A stretch of DNA of 15,412 nucleotides from Proteobacteria bacterium UBA652 (GTDB lineage Bacteria > Pseudomonadota > Gammaproteobacteria > Nitrosococcales > Methylophagaceae): assembly GCA_002299915.1 (NCBI GenBank), contig DBOG01000058.1, positions 1 to 15,412 of the forward strand, given 5' to 3'. Position numbers and translations under genes: made by a program. Shown here one piece after another: positions 1 through 6,660 of this stretch (positions are counted from its first letter, which is position 1; the number at the start of each line of letters is the position of its first letter). The notes beneath the pieces were generated by a model, which searched no databases, had not been told where the DNA came from, and was given only the letters and a program-made list of their open reading frames with translations.

Positions 1-175
1 GATTAATACGTCAATTCCTGCCCAAATCAGCACGATTGGATACGGTGACTGATGAGGAGGTTCAGGCGATTGAAGACAATTTGAATAACCGTCCTAGAAA
101 AACATTAGGATTTCTAACTCTCCTTGAGGTAAAATCTAGAAATCAGGTCGTTGCACTTCGATGTTGAATCCACCT
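1..175 (+). mobile_element. Right end of an IS30-family insertion sequence (approximate boundary)
   Basis: The transposase tail implies an insertion sequence whose right end falls close to the stop codon at 165-167. In IS30 elements the coding sequence usually overlaps the right inverted repeat. The left end is outside the window, so the repeat pair and target duplication cannot be compared and the boundary near 175 is an estimate. The element lies about 325 bp downstream of the pilA stop codon. Confidence 0.55.
3..167 (+). CDS. IS30-family transposase, C-terminal fragment (runs off left edge)
   Basis: An open frame enters from the left edge and stops with TGA at 165-167, giving about 54 residues. 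It contains the stretch LDTVTDEEVQAIEDNLNNRP followed by RKTLGF, which is the signature C-terminus of IS30-family DDE transposases; the conserved NNRPRKTLGF block lies just after the last catalytic acidic residue. The protein ends in VVALRC, as many IS30 proteins do, with the final codons running into the right terminal repeat. The N-terminal helix-turn-helix and the catalytic DDE residues lie outside the window, so I cannot tell whether the full gene is intact. The family assignment is firm; activity is unknown. Confidence 0.85.
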   Translation, partial: LIRQFLPKSARLDTVTDEEVQAIEDNLNNRPRKTLGFLTLLEVKSRNQVVALRC

Positions 176-225
176 GCGTTATTTTTCGGGGGGATTACAA
201 TTACACAGGCACTTACATTAGATAA

Positions 226-387
226 TATATACCCGTAATCATTCAATCTGTGAAGGTTCAGGGCAAAAACAGGAAGTCAGAGTAAGACGTAATGCGCAGG
301 TAATGACGAGTCCTTATCAAGCATTGCAACGCAACACTGGCTTTCTAGCTTTTGGTCTGAAATTTACAGATTGATTCTGGGTATATA
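226..387. repeat. 162-bp imperfect palindrome, MITE-like or long-hairpin element
   Basis: The first nine bases (226-234, TATATACCC) are the exact reverse complement of the last nine (379-387, GGGTATATA). The match continues inward: 226-295 aligns with the reverse complement of 321-387, with short gaps and clear blocks around AATCTGT, TTCAG, CAAAA, AGTCAG/AGCCAG and AATGC. Only about 25 bases (296-320) form the central loop. There is no convincing open frame inside. A compact element with matching ends and near-complete dyad symmetry is typical of a non-autonomous MITE or a long REP-like hairpin. It could instead be a structured RNA, but nothing shows a promoter for it. Confidence 0.7.
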
Positions 388-417
388 CATTGGCGGCCCA
401 ATATCGACAGCCATAAA

Positions 418-441
418 AAAACCCCGGCGAACCGGGGTTTT
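418..441 (-). terminator. Rho-independent terminator downstream of pilA
   Basis: A perfect 10-bp stem (AAAACCCCGG paired with CCGGGGTTTT) encloses a CGAA tetraloop at 428-431. Read on the minus strand it is followed by an unbroken T run (complement of 415-421), so it should end the pilA transcript about 50 bases after the pilA stop. The T-rich stretch on the plus side also allows some termination of transcripts coming from the insertion sequence. Confidence 0.88.
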
Positions 442-457
442 CTGTTTTCTTGCTAAA

Positions 458-484
458 TCAAAGGAGTCAGCCTGACCCCATTGA
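458..484. repeat. 27-bp imperfect palindrome with a GGGGTCAG core
   Basis: TCAAAGGAGTCAG at 458-470 pairs with CTGACCCCATTGA at 472-484 around a single C, with 11 of 13 positions complementary. It sits between the pilA stop and its terminator. Similar TCAATGGGGTCAG-type palindromes are scattered in many gammaproteobacterial genomes, often near REP-associated tyrosine transposases; that link is from memory and not shown here. There is no T run, so it is not a terminator. Confidence 0.5.
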
Positions 485-492
485 TATCTTAC

Positions 493-978
493 TTATTGTG
501 GGCAAACAACTGCTAGGTATTTAATGTCGATACCGGCAGATGACTCACAAGTCCATGAACCATCATCCGCACGGCTCCATGTCACAGTTTCGCCTTGAAG
601 AGGCGCTGCTGCATTATTACCAAATGTTGCTGTAACCGTCGGCGTATCAGCAGCAGGGAAAGCTAGCTGTGGCACACCCATGTTAGCTGGAAGCGTATAA
701 GATGTTTGTGTAGCGCCATCTAAGATAGTTGAACCCGTTGCTTGTGGATCACACTGAGTAATATCAGTGTCACCAATAGCACTTTTACCTTCTAACACAC
801 ATGTTTCAACGGCTGTTTTAATCGCACCTGCTTCAGCTACCGCACGAGTTACTTGTGATTTAGCGATATAAGTTTGATACTGTGGTAATGCAATCGCAGC
901 CAAAATACCGATAATCGCGATAACGATCATTAATTCAATCAGTGTAAAACCTTGTTGTACTTTTTTCATTGTGTTCAT
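493..978 (-). CDS. pilA: Type IV major pilin (prepilin)
   Basis: This is the structural subunit of type IV pili, made as a 161-residue prepilin, processed by the PilD peptidase and assembled at the inner membrane into a fibre. The leader MNTMKKVQQG ends at the Gly10/Phe11 cleavage site, followed by FTLIELMIVIAIIGILAAIA with the essential Glu at mature position 5. Four cysteines are present: Cys60 and Cys76 in the central region, and Cys144 and Cys159, which probably form the C-terminal disulfide loop. The start at 978 is preferred over the in-frame ATG at 969 because GGAG lies 7 bases before it. The gene is on the same strand as pilS and pilR but has its own sigma-54 type promoter, and a strong terminator follows it. 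Length and layout fit a major pilin; an abundant minor pilin cannot be fully excluded. Confidence 0.93.
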   Translation of the reverse strand: MNTMKKVQQGFTLIELMIVIAIIGILAAIALPQYQTYIAKSQVTRAVAEAGAIKTAVETCVLEGKSAIGDTDITQCDPQATGSTILDGATQTSYTLPANMGVPQLAFPAADTPTVTATFGNNAAAPLQGETVTWSRADDGSWTCESSAGIDIKYLAVVCPQ

Positions 979-982
979 GTTA

Positions 983-989
983 CTTCTCC
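983..989 (-). promoter_or_regulatory. Shine-Dalgarno sequence deciding the pilA start
   Basis: On the minus strand this reads GGAGAAG and ends 4 bases before the ATG at 976-978. That spacing favours the upstream ATG over the second ATG at 967-969. Confidence 0.75.
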
Positions 990-1038
990 ATATAATTTAA
1001 GTAATCAGACGCAAAAAATTTTCGTCTGCCTAGAGTAA

Positions 1039-1054
1039 TGCATTCTTAGTGCCA
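1039..1054 (-). promoter_or_regulatory. Sigma-54 (RpoN) -24/-12 promoter of pilA
   Basis: On the minus strand the sequence is TGGCACTAAGAATGCA. The invariant GG and GC dinucleotides are exactly 10 bases apart, and the -24 half TGGCAC is perfect; the -12 half has ATGCA instead of TTGCA. The predicted start is about 12 bases downstream, near 1027, leaving an untranslated leader of roughly 50 bases. Sigma-54 control of pilA by PilR is established in Pseudomonas and relatives, and pilR lies next door. Confidence 0.85.
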
Positions 1055-1172
1055 ACTTTTAAAATAAAGCCAAATAAATACATAAGATACTGTTTTAATA
1101 GCAAATAAAGGTGGTTTATTTTTTTAATCCTAGATTAGCTAAATTCACGGTTCTATTTAATTAACCCAATTA

Positions 1173-1197
1173 CGTCACAATGTGACGCTAACTGTCA
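1173..1197. promoter_or_regulatory. Candidate PilR upstream activating site
   Basis: CGTCAC and GTGACG form a perfect 6-bp inverted repeat with a 3-bp spacer (1173-1187). A further TGTCA (1193-1197) lies just beyond. The dyad is about 120 bp upstream of the sigma-54 promoter, a normal distance for an enhancer-binding protein acting by DNA looping. TGTC/GACA-like half sites resemble those reported for PilR. Assignment to PilR is inference. Confidence 0.5.
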
Positions 1198-1444
1198 GTT
1201 ATTTTCCAAACAATACATCGCTCTTTTTTAAAAACGTGATGTATATATGGTTATTTGGGGGGGGATTCTGTTAGAAACTAGATAAGTATGTATTTAATAA
1301 GGAACAATGAAGTATATCTAATATCTTAAACGGATTTCTTGGCGCTTCTCCCCCGCGGGTCCGGTGCAGGAGCATAGTGTGGTGATGAAGACCAACAAGA
1401 ACAAACCGCTTCCATCTCAGCGGCCACGCTATAATTATCCGAAA
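1198..1444. other. Non-coding stretch between the pilA control region and the pilR stop
   Basis: Most of this is AT-rich with a run of eight G at 1257-1264. About 1337-1430 is clearly more GC-rich (for example CCCCCGCGGGTCCGG near 1351). Minus-strand frames stay open across part of the GC-rich block, but none has a start codon with a ribosome binding site or a recognisable protein. I see no RNA gene here. Confidence 0.5.
1406..1423 (-). terminator. Weak possible terminator after pilR
   Basis: On the minus strand CCGCT pairs with AGCGG across an 8-base loop and is followed by the T-rich tract TTTGTTCTTGTT. The stem is only 5 bp, so this is a marginal candidate lying about 20 bases past the pilR stop. 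Confidence 0.25.
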
Positions 1445-2860
1445 TTATTCTAAATCGAGTTTTTTGAGCCTATAGCGTAATGCCCTAAAAGTAATCCCTA
1501 ATTTTTTAGCCGCTGCTGTTTTATTCCAACGCGTTGCCTCTAATGCATTCATAATCAATTCGCGTTCTTGGGATTCCATTTGGGAAGTCAAATCTTGTGC
1601 TGTTTCACCTGTGGCTTGATCCGTATTCGCTGCTGTTACCGCTATTTCCGTTGGTGCAGCATCTGCGTGAATATGCGCTTTCATCGCGGCTATTGATGAT
1701 GATCCGTTGCTGGTTTCGGGCAACATTAAATCAGCCAATTCAATTGTTTGATTTTCTGCCCAGGTTTGGGCACGCTCTAAAATATTTTCTAGCTCTCTAA
1801 TATTGCCTGGAAAGTCATACTCATTTAAAGCAGCCATCGCCCCTGAACTGATTTTCCATATTGCATCTTCACCTGATGCAGAGACCAACCCTTTTAATAT
1901 GTGGTTTGCTAGCATCGGAATATCTGCTCGGCGTTCACGCAAGGCCGGCAACGGTAATTCAATAACATTAATCCGATAATATAGATCTTCTCGAAATTGC
2001 CCCTGTTTTACGCGCGCTGCCAAATCATGGTGGGTAGCGCTAAGGATACGCACATCAACACTGATTTCTTCATTAGCGCCTACTGGCCGGACTGTTTTTT
2101 CTTGTAATACGCGGAGTAATTTCACTTGCATACTCAGTGGCAACTCTGCAATTTCATCTAAAAATAGGGTGCCACCATTTGCCGCTTCAAACAAACCTTG
2201 TTTATCACTGCTTGCGCCCGTAAAAGACCCCTTCTTATGACCAAATAGTTCGCTTTCTACCAATTCCGTAGGTATCGCACCGCAGTTAATCGCGACAAAT
2301 GGCATTTTAGCACGCGCACCCATTTCATGAATAAGTCGGGCGGTTAGTTCTTTGCCGGTGCCCGATTCACCACTCACATAAACCGGCGCTTGGCTACGTG
2401 CAAGCTTGGCAATTTTTTGCCGCACTTCATGCATCACTTCGGTATCACCTAGTAAGCGCTCGACCGCTTCAGCTTGATCTGATTCTTCATGCTTATTAGA
2501 AAGGCTTACGGCACTATTGACTAAATCACGTAATACCCGTAAGCGGACTGGTTTTGAAACAAAATCAAAGGCGCCCACTTTTAATGCTTGCACTGCTAGC
2601 TCAACACTGCCATGCGCAGTAATTACCGCAACCGGGGTTTTGCTATACCGCTGTTGAATAAGCTCAACAATTTCAAAACCATCGCCATCGGGCAAATTCA
2701 TATCCGTTAAGCAAACATCAAATAATTGGCTTTCTAGTGCTGTTTTTGCTTCCGCCACCGTGCCTGCTGTTACACAATCTACGGAAAGTTTTTTCAGCGT
2801 TAAGACAATCAGATCCAGAATATCTGGTTCATCATCAATAATTAGGGCTTGTGGATTCAT
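1445..2860 (-). CDS. pilR: Sigma-54-dependent response regulator PilR (NtrC family)
   Basis: This enhancer-binding protein activates sigma-54 transcription of the pilin gene when phosphorylated by PilS. The 471 residues divide into three parts. The receiver domain (about 1-120) has acidic residues Asp9-Asp10, phospho-acceptor Asp53, Thr81 and Lys103. The AAA+ domain (about 138-370) has Walker A GESGTGKE at 164-171, the sigma-54 contact loop GSFTGA at 211-216 and Walker B TLFLDEI at 231-237. A Fis-type helix-turn-helix closes the protein (about 435-471, NKTAAAKKLGITFRALRYRL). The contact loop has Ser in place of the usual Ala of GAFTGA, a tolerated variant. A low-complexity Ala/Thr linker of about 50 residues precedes the DNA-binding domain. 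The start overlaps the pilS stop by 4 bases (ATGA), implying coupled translation. Size and domain order match known PilR. Confidence 0.93.
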   Translation of the reverse strand: MNPQALIIDDEPDILDLIVLTLKKLSVDCVTAGTVAEAKTALESQLFDVCLTDMNLPDGDGFEIVELIQQRYSKTPVAVITAHGSVELAVQALKVGAFDFVSKPVRLRVLRDLVNSAVSLSNKHEESDQAEAVERLLGDTEVMHEVRQKIAKLARSQAPVYVSGESGTGKELTARLIHEMGARAKMPFVAINCGAIPTELVESELFGHKKGSFTGASSDKQGLFEAANGGTLFLDEIAELPLSMQVKLLRVLQEKTVRPVGANEEISVDVRILSATHHDLAARVKQGQFREDLYYRINVIELPLPALRERRADIPMLANHILKGLVSASGEDAIWKISSGAMAALNEYDFPGNIRELENILERAQTWAENQTIELADLMLPETSNGSSSIAAMKAHIHADAAPTEIAVTAANTDQATGETAQDLTSQMESQERELIMNALEATRWNKTAAAKKLGITFRALRYRLKKLDLE

Positions 2861-4509
2861 ATTAATGCTTGCTCAATATCAGGGCTAATGGTCAGTCTAA
2901 AACAAGTTTGCTCACTGCCTTCAATATAAGACAAATCGGCACCATTGGTATGCGCCATTTCTCTCGCAAGATGCAAGCCTAGGCCAACGCCGCCCTTTCG
3001 TTCCGTACTAAAAGGTTCAAATAATTGCGGTAAAATCGTGGCTGACACTCCTGGTCCATTATCCAATACATCAACCTGAAACTTCTCGCCCTCAATATTA
3101 TCTTGTACCTGCCTTAATCGAACCAATACTTGAGATTTATTATTTTCTAAGGACTTGTCTGCATACGCATAGGCATTGCTACACAAATTCCATAAGATCT
3201 GTCTTAACTGCGCTGGGTCAAACCGTATTCTGACATTTGATGCACTCAGCGTCAAGACAATAGCATGGCGCTGGATGCCTTCATTTTGACAAAACTCATC
3301 AACAAAGGTTTCTAGCCAAGTATCCAGTAAAAAAGATTCCTGATTAAGGATTTTATTTTGGCTTAATTGTAATACCGCATCGATAACGCCATTCACCCGG
3401 CTACAATGCCTGTCAATGATTTGTAATAAATTCTTATTTTCTGTTTTAATATCACCCGTTTCAGCCAATAGCTCAGTGGCCTGGCTAATCGCACCTAATG
3501 GATTACGTACTTCATGCGCAATACTGGCTGCCATCCGACCAAGCGATGCCAGTTTCATCTGCTGTGCATGCTCGGTTAACACAGATAAATCATCTAAAAA
3601 TATCAGTTTATCGCCATTTGACAGGCGCTTAATAGTTGGCATGATCTGCGCGCCATTACCTTTAGATTTAAACTCATATAAGTTATTTTTTTCATTGCTT
3701 GGCCGCCAGCTTGATAGCTGTGAAAATAATGGCGGTGACACCGTTGATAAGCGCTCACTAATGATTTCCCTCTTCTCTGGAATCCCGAGCATATACCGTG
3801 CGGCTTGATTGAGTGAATAAATATTCCCTTGTTTATCAACCGTGACCACGCCCACTTTCAACCTATCAACAATATATTGATTGAGTTCTGATGTTTTCAG
3901 TGCCTCCGATGCATGTTCATGCATCAGCCCTTCACTTTTTTGAGCACGAGAGCCTAATATTTGCGCTAATAGGGCCGTTGCAAAAAATACTAAACCCAGC
4001 AAACCAACACGATAGAAATCTAATGGTCGCCCTTCTAAGAAGGTATAGCCCATCTCGACAAACAAAGCAAGGGTGGCGATTGCGGCATAGAAGAATGCTT
4101 TCTTTCCCGTCGAGAATAAGCTGCCAATCACTACAACAAGGATCAATAACGCGCCTAAACCTGACTCAATACCACCACTAAAGTGCAATATCTCGGTGAT
4201 GATAATGGTATCAACAATTAGTTGCAGGGTTAAAAACAGATAAAACGGGAGTTTTTTTACTAACGTTAGGCCAAATACGATCACTGCAAATATCAGATAA
4301 GCTTGTGCCGTGATTTGATATGCTCCTGGTGCATGCCCACCCAAAAACAATGACGAGCTGCCATAATAATATAGGCCAAGAAATGTTGATGCGAGCAGCA
4401 TTCGGTATATGGCATAAATCCTTAACCCGCGCCAACCGCTTACTTCTGCATCAACCCATTGGTCCATTTTTTGTGTCTCCGATGCTTGCTCAACACTATC
4501 ATTCTGCAT
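2857..4509 (-). CDS. pilS: Sensor histidine kinase PilS
   Basis: This inner-membrane kinase partners PilR in control of pilin expression. The N-terminal 185 or so residues hold about six hydrophobic segments (around 30-50, 68-84, 88-108, 117-135, 138-155 and 168-185). A PAS-like region follows (about 210-310). The H-box AASIAHEVRNPLGAI carries phospho-acceptor His332. The ATP-binding domain has the N-box LWNLCSNAYAYA (about 439-450), VLDNGPGV (481-488), LFEPFST (496-502) and GVGLGLHLAR (507-516). A GAGGA ribosome site at 4519-4523 lies 9 bases before the ATG and overlaps the stop of the upstream small gene, so the two are probably coupled. At 550 residues it is close to the usual PilS length. 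In Pseudomonas, PilS senses pilin in the membrane; that role is carried over by homology. Confidence 0.92.
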   Translation of the reverse strand: MQNDSVEQASETQKMDQWVDAEVSGWRGLRIYAIYRMLLASTFLGLYYYGSSSLFLGGHAPGAYQITAQAYLIFAVIVFGLTLVKKLPFYLFLTLQLIVDTIIITEILHFSGGIESGLGALLILVVVIGSLFSTGKKAFFYAAIATLALFVEMGYTFLEGRPLDFYRVGLLGLVFFATALLAQILGSRAQKSEGLMHEHASEALKTSELNQYIVDRLKVGVVTVDKQGNIYSLNQAARYMLGIPEKREIISERLSTVSPPLFSQLSSWRPSNEKNNLYEFKSKGNGAQIMPTIKRLSNGDKLIFLDDLSVLTEHAQQMKLASLGRMAASIAHEVRNPLGAISQATELLAETGDIKTENKNLLQIIDRHCSRVNGVIDAVLQLSQNKILNQESFLLDTWLETFVDEFCQNEGIQRHAIVLTLSASNVRIRFDPAQLRQILWNLCSNAYAYADKSLENNKSQVLVRLRQVQDNIEGEKFQVDVLDNGPGVSATILPQLFEPFSTERKGGVGLGLHLAREMAHTNGADLSYIEGSEQTCFRLTISPDIEQALI

Positions 4510-4521
4510 GTGGCTTCGTCC

Positions 4522-4752
4522 TCATGTTATTTTATCCATGTCTTTATGCTTCGTGCAGTAATAATTAGCCAAATCATCAGTCGACTGAACAGCCTCTTCC
4601 ATCAATATATGGACACCACAATATTGGCATTTGACTAGCTCCGTGGTCAGATCGTTCTCTGAACCATTATCCTGAGGTCTGCTGACGTTCATAAATCGGC
4701 TAATGATAATGTAAAGCATAAGGCCGATTGCAAGAAGAATTAATATTCTCAT
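4522..4752 (-). CDS. PP0621-like small membrane protein with a zinc-ribbon-like motif
   Basis: A 76-residue protein with one N-terminal membrane segment (about 3-18, MRILILLAIGLMLYIIIS) and a soluble tail. The tail carries Cys42-x2-Cys45-x2-His48 and, after about 17 residues, Cys66-x2-His69, a spacing suited to one metal site. It resembles the short PP0621-type proteins found beside pilS in pseudomonads and relatives, whose function I do not know. It ends 12 bases before pilS and is the first gene of the apparent pilSR operon, so a part in signalling to PilS or in pilus control is a reasonable guess only. The start has no clear Shine-Dalgarno sequence but directly follows a good promoter, and the hydrophobic segment begins at once, so I accept it. 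Confidence 0.75.
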   Translation of the reverse strand: MRILILLAIGLMLYIIISRFMNVSRPQDNGSENDLTTELVKCQYCGVHILMEEAVQSTDDLANYYCTKHKDMDKIT

Positions 4753-4784
4753 AATGTGATTTATATCATGCTTATAGTTTATTT

Positions 4785-4793
4785 ATTATAGCA
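4785..4793 (-). promoter_or_regulatory. Extended -10 promoter ahead of the PP0621-like/pilSR operon
   Basis: On the minus strand this reads TGCTATAAT, a perfect extended -10 (TGnTATAAT). No good -35 box is visible, which is typical of extended -10 promoters. The predicted start near 4778 leaves a leader of about 25 bases. Confidence 0.5.
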
Positions 4794-4827
4794 CACTGGT
4801 TAATTGTTTGGGCTATCCACTAACAAG

Positions 4828-6648
4828 CTAATCACGAGAAGCTCGTTTTCTTTCATGTTCAAGCAATAGTTTTTTCCGCACCCGCAAATTTTTCGGGGTG
4901 ACTTCAACTAACTCATCTTCACCAATAAACTCTAACGCTTGCTCTAGGCTCATTCGAATCGGTGGTGTCAATGAAATCGCCTCGTCCGTCCCCGACGCAC
5001 GGACATTGGTCAGCTGCTTCCCTTTGAGCGGATTCACTACCAAGTCGTTATCACGTGAATGAATACCAATCACCATACCTTCATATACTTCATCACCATG
5101 GCCAATAAACATCCGTCCCCGTTCTTGCAGGTTAAAAATTGCAAAGCCAACAGCTTTACCCACACTGTTGGCAATCATCACGCCATTCATGCGTTTGCCG
5201 AAGCTGCCTTCTTTCACTGGCGCATAATGATCGAATACACTATAAATCAAACCTGTGCCTTGGGTGGCGGTTAAGAATTCAGTTCTAAATCCAATTAAAC
5301 CACGCGATGGAATCACAAAATCTAACCGTACGCGGCCTTTACCATCTGGTGCCATATCACGCAATACTGCGCCCCGCTCGCCCAATTTCTCCATCACTGA
5401 CCCTTGATGTTGATCTTCGACATCTACTGTTACATCTTCATACGGCTCTTGCTTCACACCATCCACTTCACGAATAATCACTTCAGGCCGAGACACGCCT
5501 AATTCAAATCCTTCTCGGCGCATGGTTTCAATCAATACGGATAAATGTAATTCACCCCGACCCGACACTTTAAATTTATCAGGGTCAGTGGGTGTTTGTT
5601 CCACTTTCAATGCCACATTATGGATCAGCTCTTGATCTAACCGTTCCTTGATTTGACGCGTTGTCACAAACTTGCCTTCTTTCCCACAGAAAGGCGAGTT
5701 ATTCACTTGGAAAGTCATTGTTACCGTGGGCTCATCAATCGATAATGGCGGCAGCGCTTCAACATTATTAACATCACATAAGGTGTCGGAGATATTAAGC
5801 GGATCTAAGCCTGAAAAAGCAATGATATCCCCTGCTTGTGCTTCTGCTACTTCTTCACGCTCCAAGCCCATAAAGCCCATCACTTGTTGCACCCGGCCTT
5901 GCCGTGTTTTACCATTTACATCTACCACTGTAACGGGCATATTAGTTTTAACGCGCCCCCGCTCAATTCGACCCACACCAATCACTCCCACATAGGTATT
6001 ATAATCGAGCGACGACACTTGCATCCTGAAGGGACCATCAGGATCCACCTCAGGAGCAGCCACCTTATCAACGACCATTTGGAATAAAGGTTCCATATCG
6101 CCTTTACGTATATCTGATTCTAAGCCCGCAAAGCCATTTAACCCAGAGGCATAGAGCACCTCAAAATCCAGTTGTTCATCTGTTGCATCGAGATTCGCCA
6201 TTAAATCAAACGTTTGGTCAAGCACCCAATCAGGGCGCGCACCCGGTTTGTCAATTTTATTGATCACCACAATCGGCTTTAAGCCTTGCGCCAACGCTTT
6301 TTGTGTGACGAATCGTGTTTGTGGCATCGGACCTTCAACAGAATCAACCAGCAACAACACTGAATCCACCATTGACAGTACACGCTCCACCTCACCCCCA
6401 AAATCAGCATGGCCTGGCGTATCAACAATATTGATCCGATAATCCCTCCACCGAATTGCGGTATTTTTAGATAAGATCGTAATACCCCGTTCTTTTTCTA
6501 AGTCATTCGAATCCATCACCCGATCAGCCACTTCTTCATGTGCGCTAAAGGTACCTGACTGACGCAACAATTCATCAACCAAGGTTGTTTTACCATGATC
6601 GACATGCGCAATAATGGCAATATTTCGTAAATTTTCTACTGTGCTCAA
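4828..6648 (-). CDS. typA: Ribosome-associated translational GTPase TypA/BipA
   Basis: A ribosome-binding GTPase related to EF-G and LepA that assists large-subunit assembly and stress or cold adaptation. The 606 residues match the E. coli protein almost exactly in length. The GTPase motifs are G1 AHVDHGKT (14-21), the switch region RGITI (54-58), G3 DTPGH (76-80) and G4 NKID (130-133). The EF-Tu-like domain 2, the EF-G-like domains and the BipA-specific C-terminus (for example ERGRMFIGHGDEVYEGMVIG) follow in order. The start codon is TTG (complement of 6646-6648), supported by AAGGA at 6656-6660 seven bases upstream and by the standard N-terminus MSTVENLRNIAIIAHVDHGK. The gene begins 10 bp after suhB, whose stop codon overlaps its ribosome site, so the two are probably cotranscribed. 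No clear terminator hairpin follows. Confidence 0.96.
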   Translation of the reverse strand: MSTVENLRNIAIIAHVDHGKTTLVDELLRQSGTFSAHEEVADRVMDSNDLEKERGITILSKNTAIRWRDYRINIVDTPGHADFGGEVERVLSMVDSVLLLVDSVEGPMPQTRFVTQKALAQGLKPIVVINKIDKPGARPDWVLDQTFDLMANLDATDEQLDFEVLYASGLNGFAGLESDIRKGDMEPLFQMVVDKVAAPEVDPDGPFRMQVSSLDYNTYVGVIGVGRIERGRVKTNMPVTVVDVNGKTRQGRVQQVMGFMGLEREEVAEAQAGDIIAFSGLDPLNISDTLCDVNNVEALPPLSIDEPTVTMTFQVNNSPFCGKEGKFVTTRQIKERLDQELIHNVALKVEQTPTDPDKFKVSGRGELHLSVLIETMRREGFELGVSRPEVIIREVDGVKQEPYEDVTVDVEDQHQGSVMEKLGERGAVLRDMAPDGKGRVRLDFVIPSRGLIGFRTEFLTATQGTGLIYSVFDHYAPVKEGSFGKRMNGVMIANSVGKAVGFAIFNLQERGRMFIGHGDEVYEGMVIGIHSRDNDLVVNPLKGKQLTNVRASGTDEAISLTPPIRMSLEQALEFIGEDELVEVTPKNLRVRKKLLLEHERKRASRD

Positions 6649-6655
6649 AATAATA

Positions 6656-6660
6656 TCCTT
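6656..6660 (-). promoter_or_regulatory. Ribosome binding site supporting the TTG start of typA
   Basis: AAGGA on the minus strand, 7 bases before the TTG. It shares two bases with the suhB stop codon (6659-6661), suggesting translational coupling of suhB and typA. Confidence 0.7.

Noticed and set aside
1250..1265. G8 tract as a phase-variation site, and its likeness to the ATTTTTCGGGGGGATT stretch at 181-196 as a duplicated insertion boundary
   Set aside because: It lies in no gene or clear promoter, and the flanks of the two tracts do not match beyond the G run.
3416..3808. Plus-strand open frame inside pilS
   Set aside because: It is a shadow of a clearly conserved kinase gene; no ribosome site and no recognisable protein.
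5672..6087. Two overlapping plus-strand open frames inside typA
   Set aside because: They are antisense to a highly conserved GTPase and have no family-like features.
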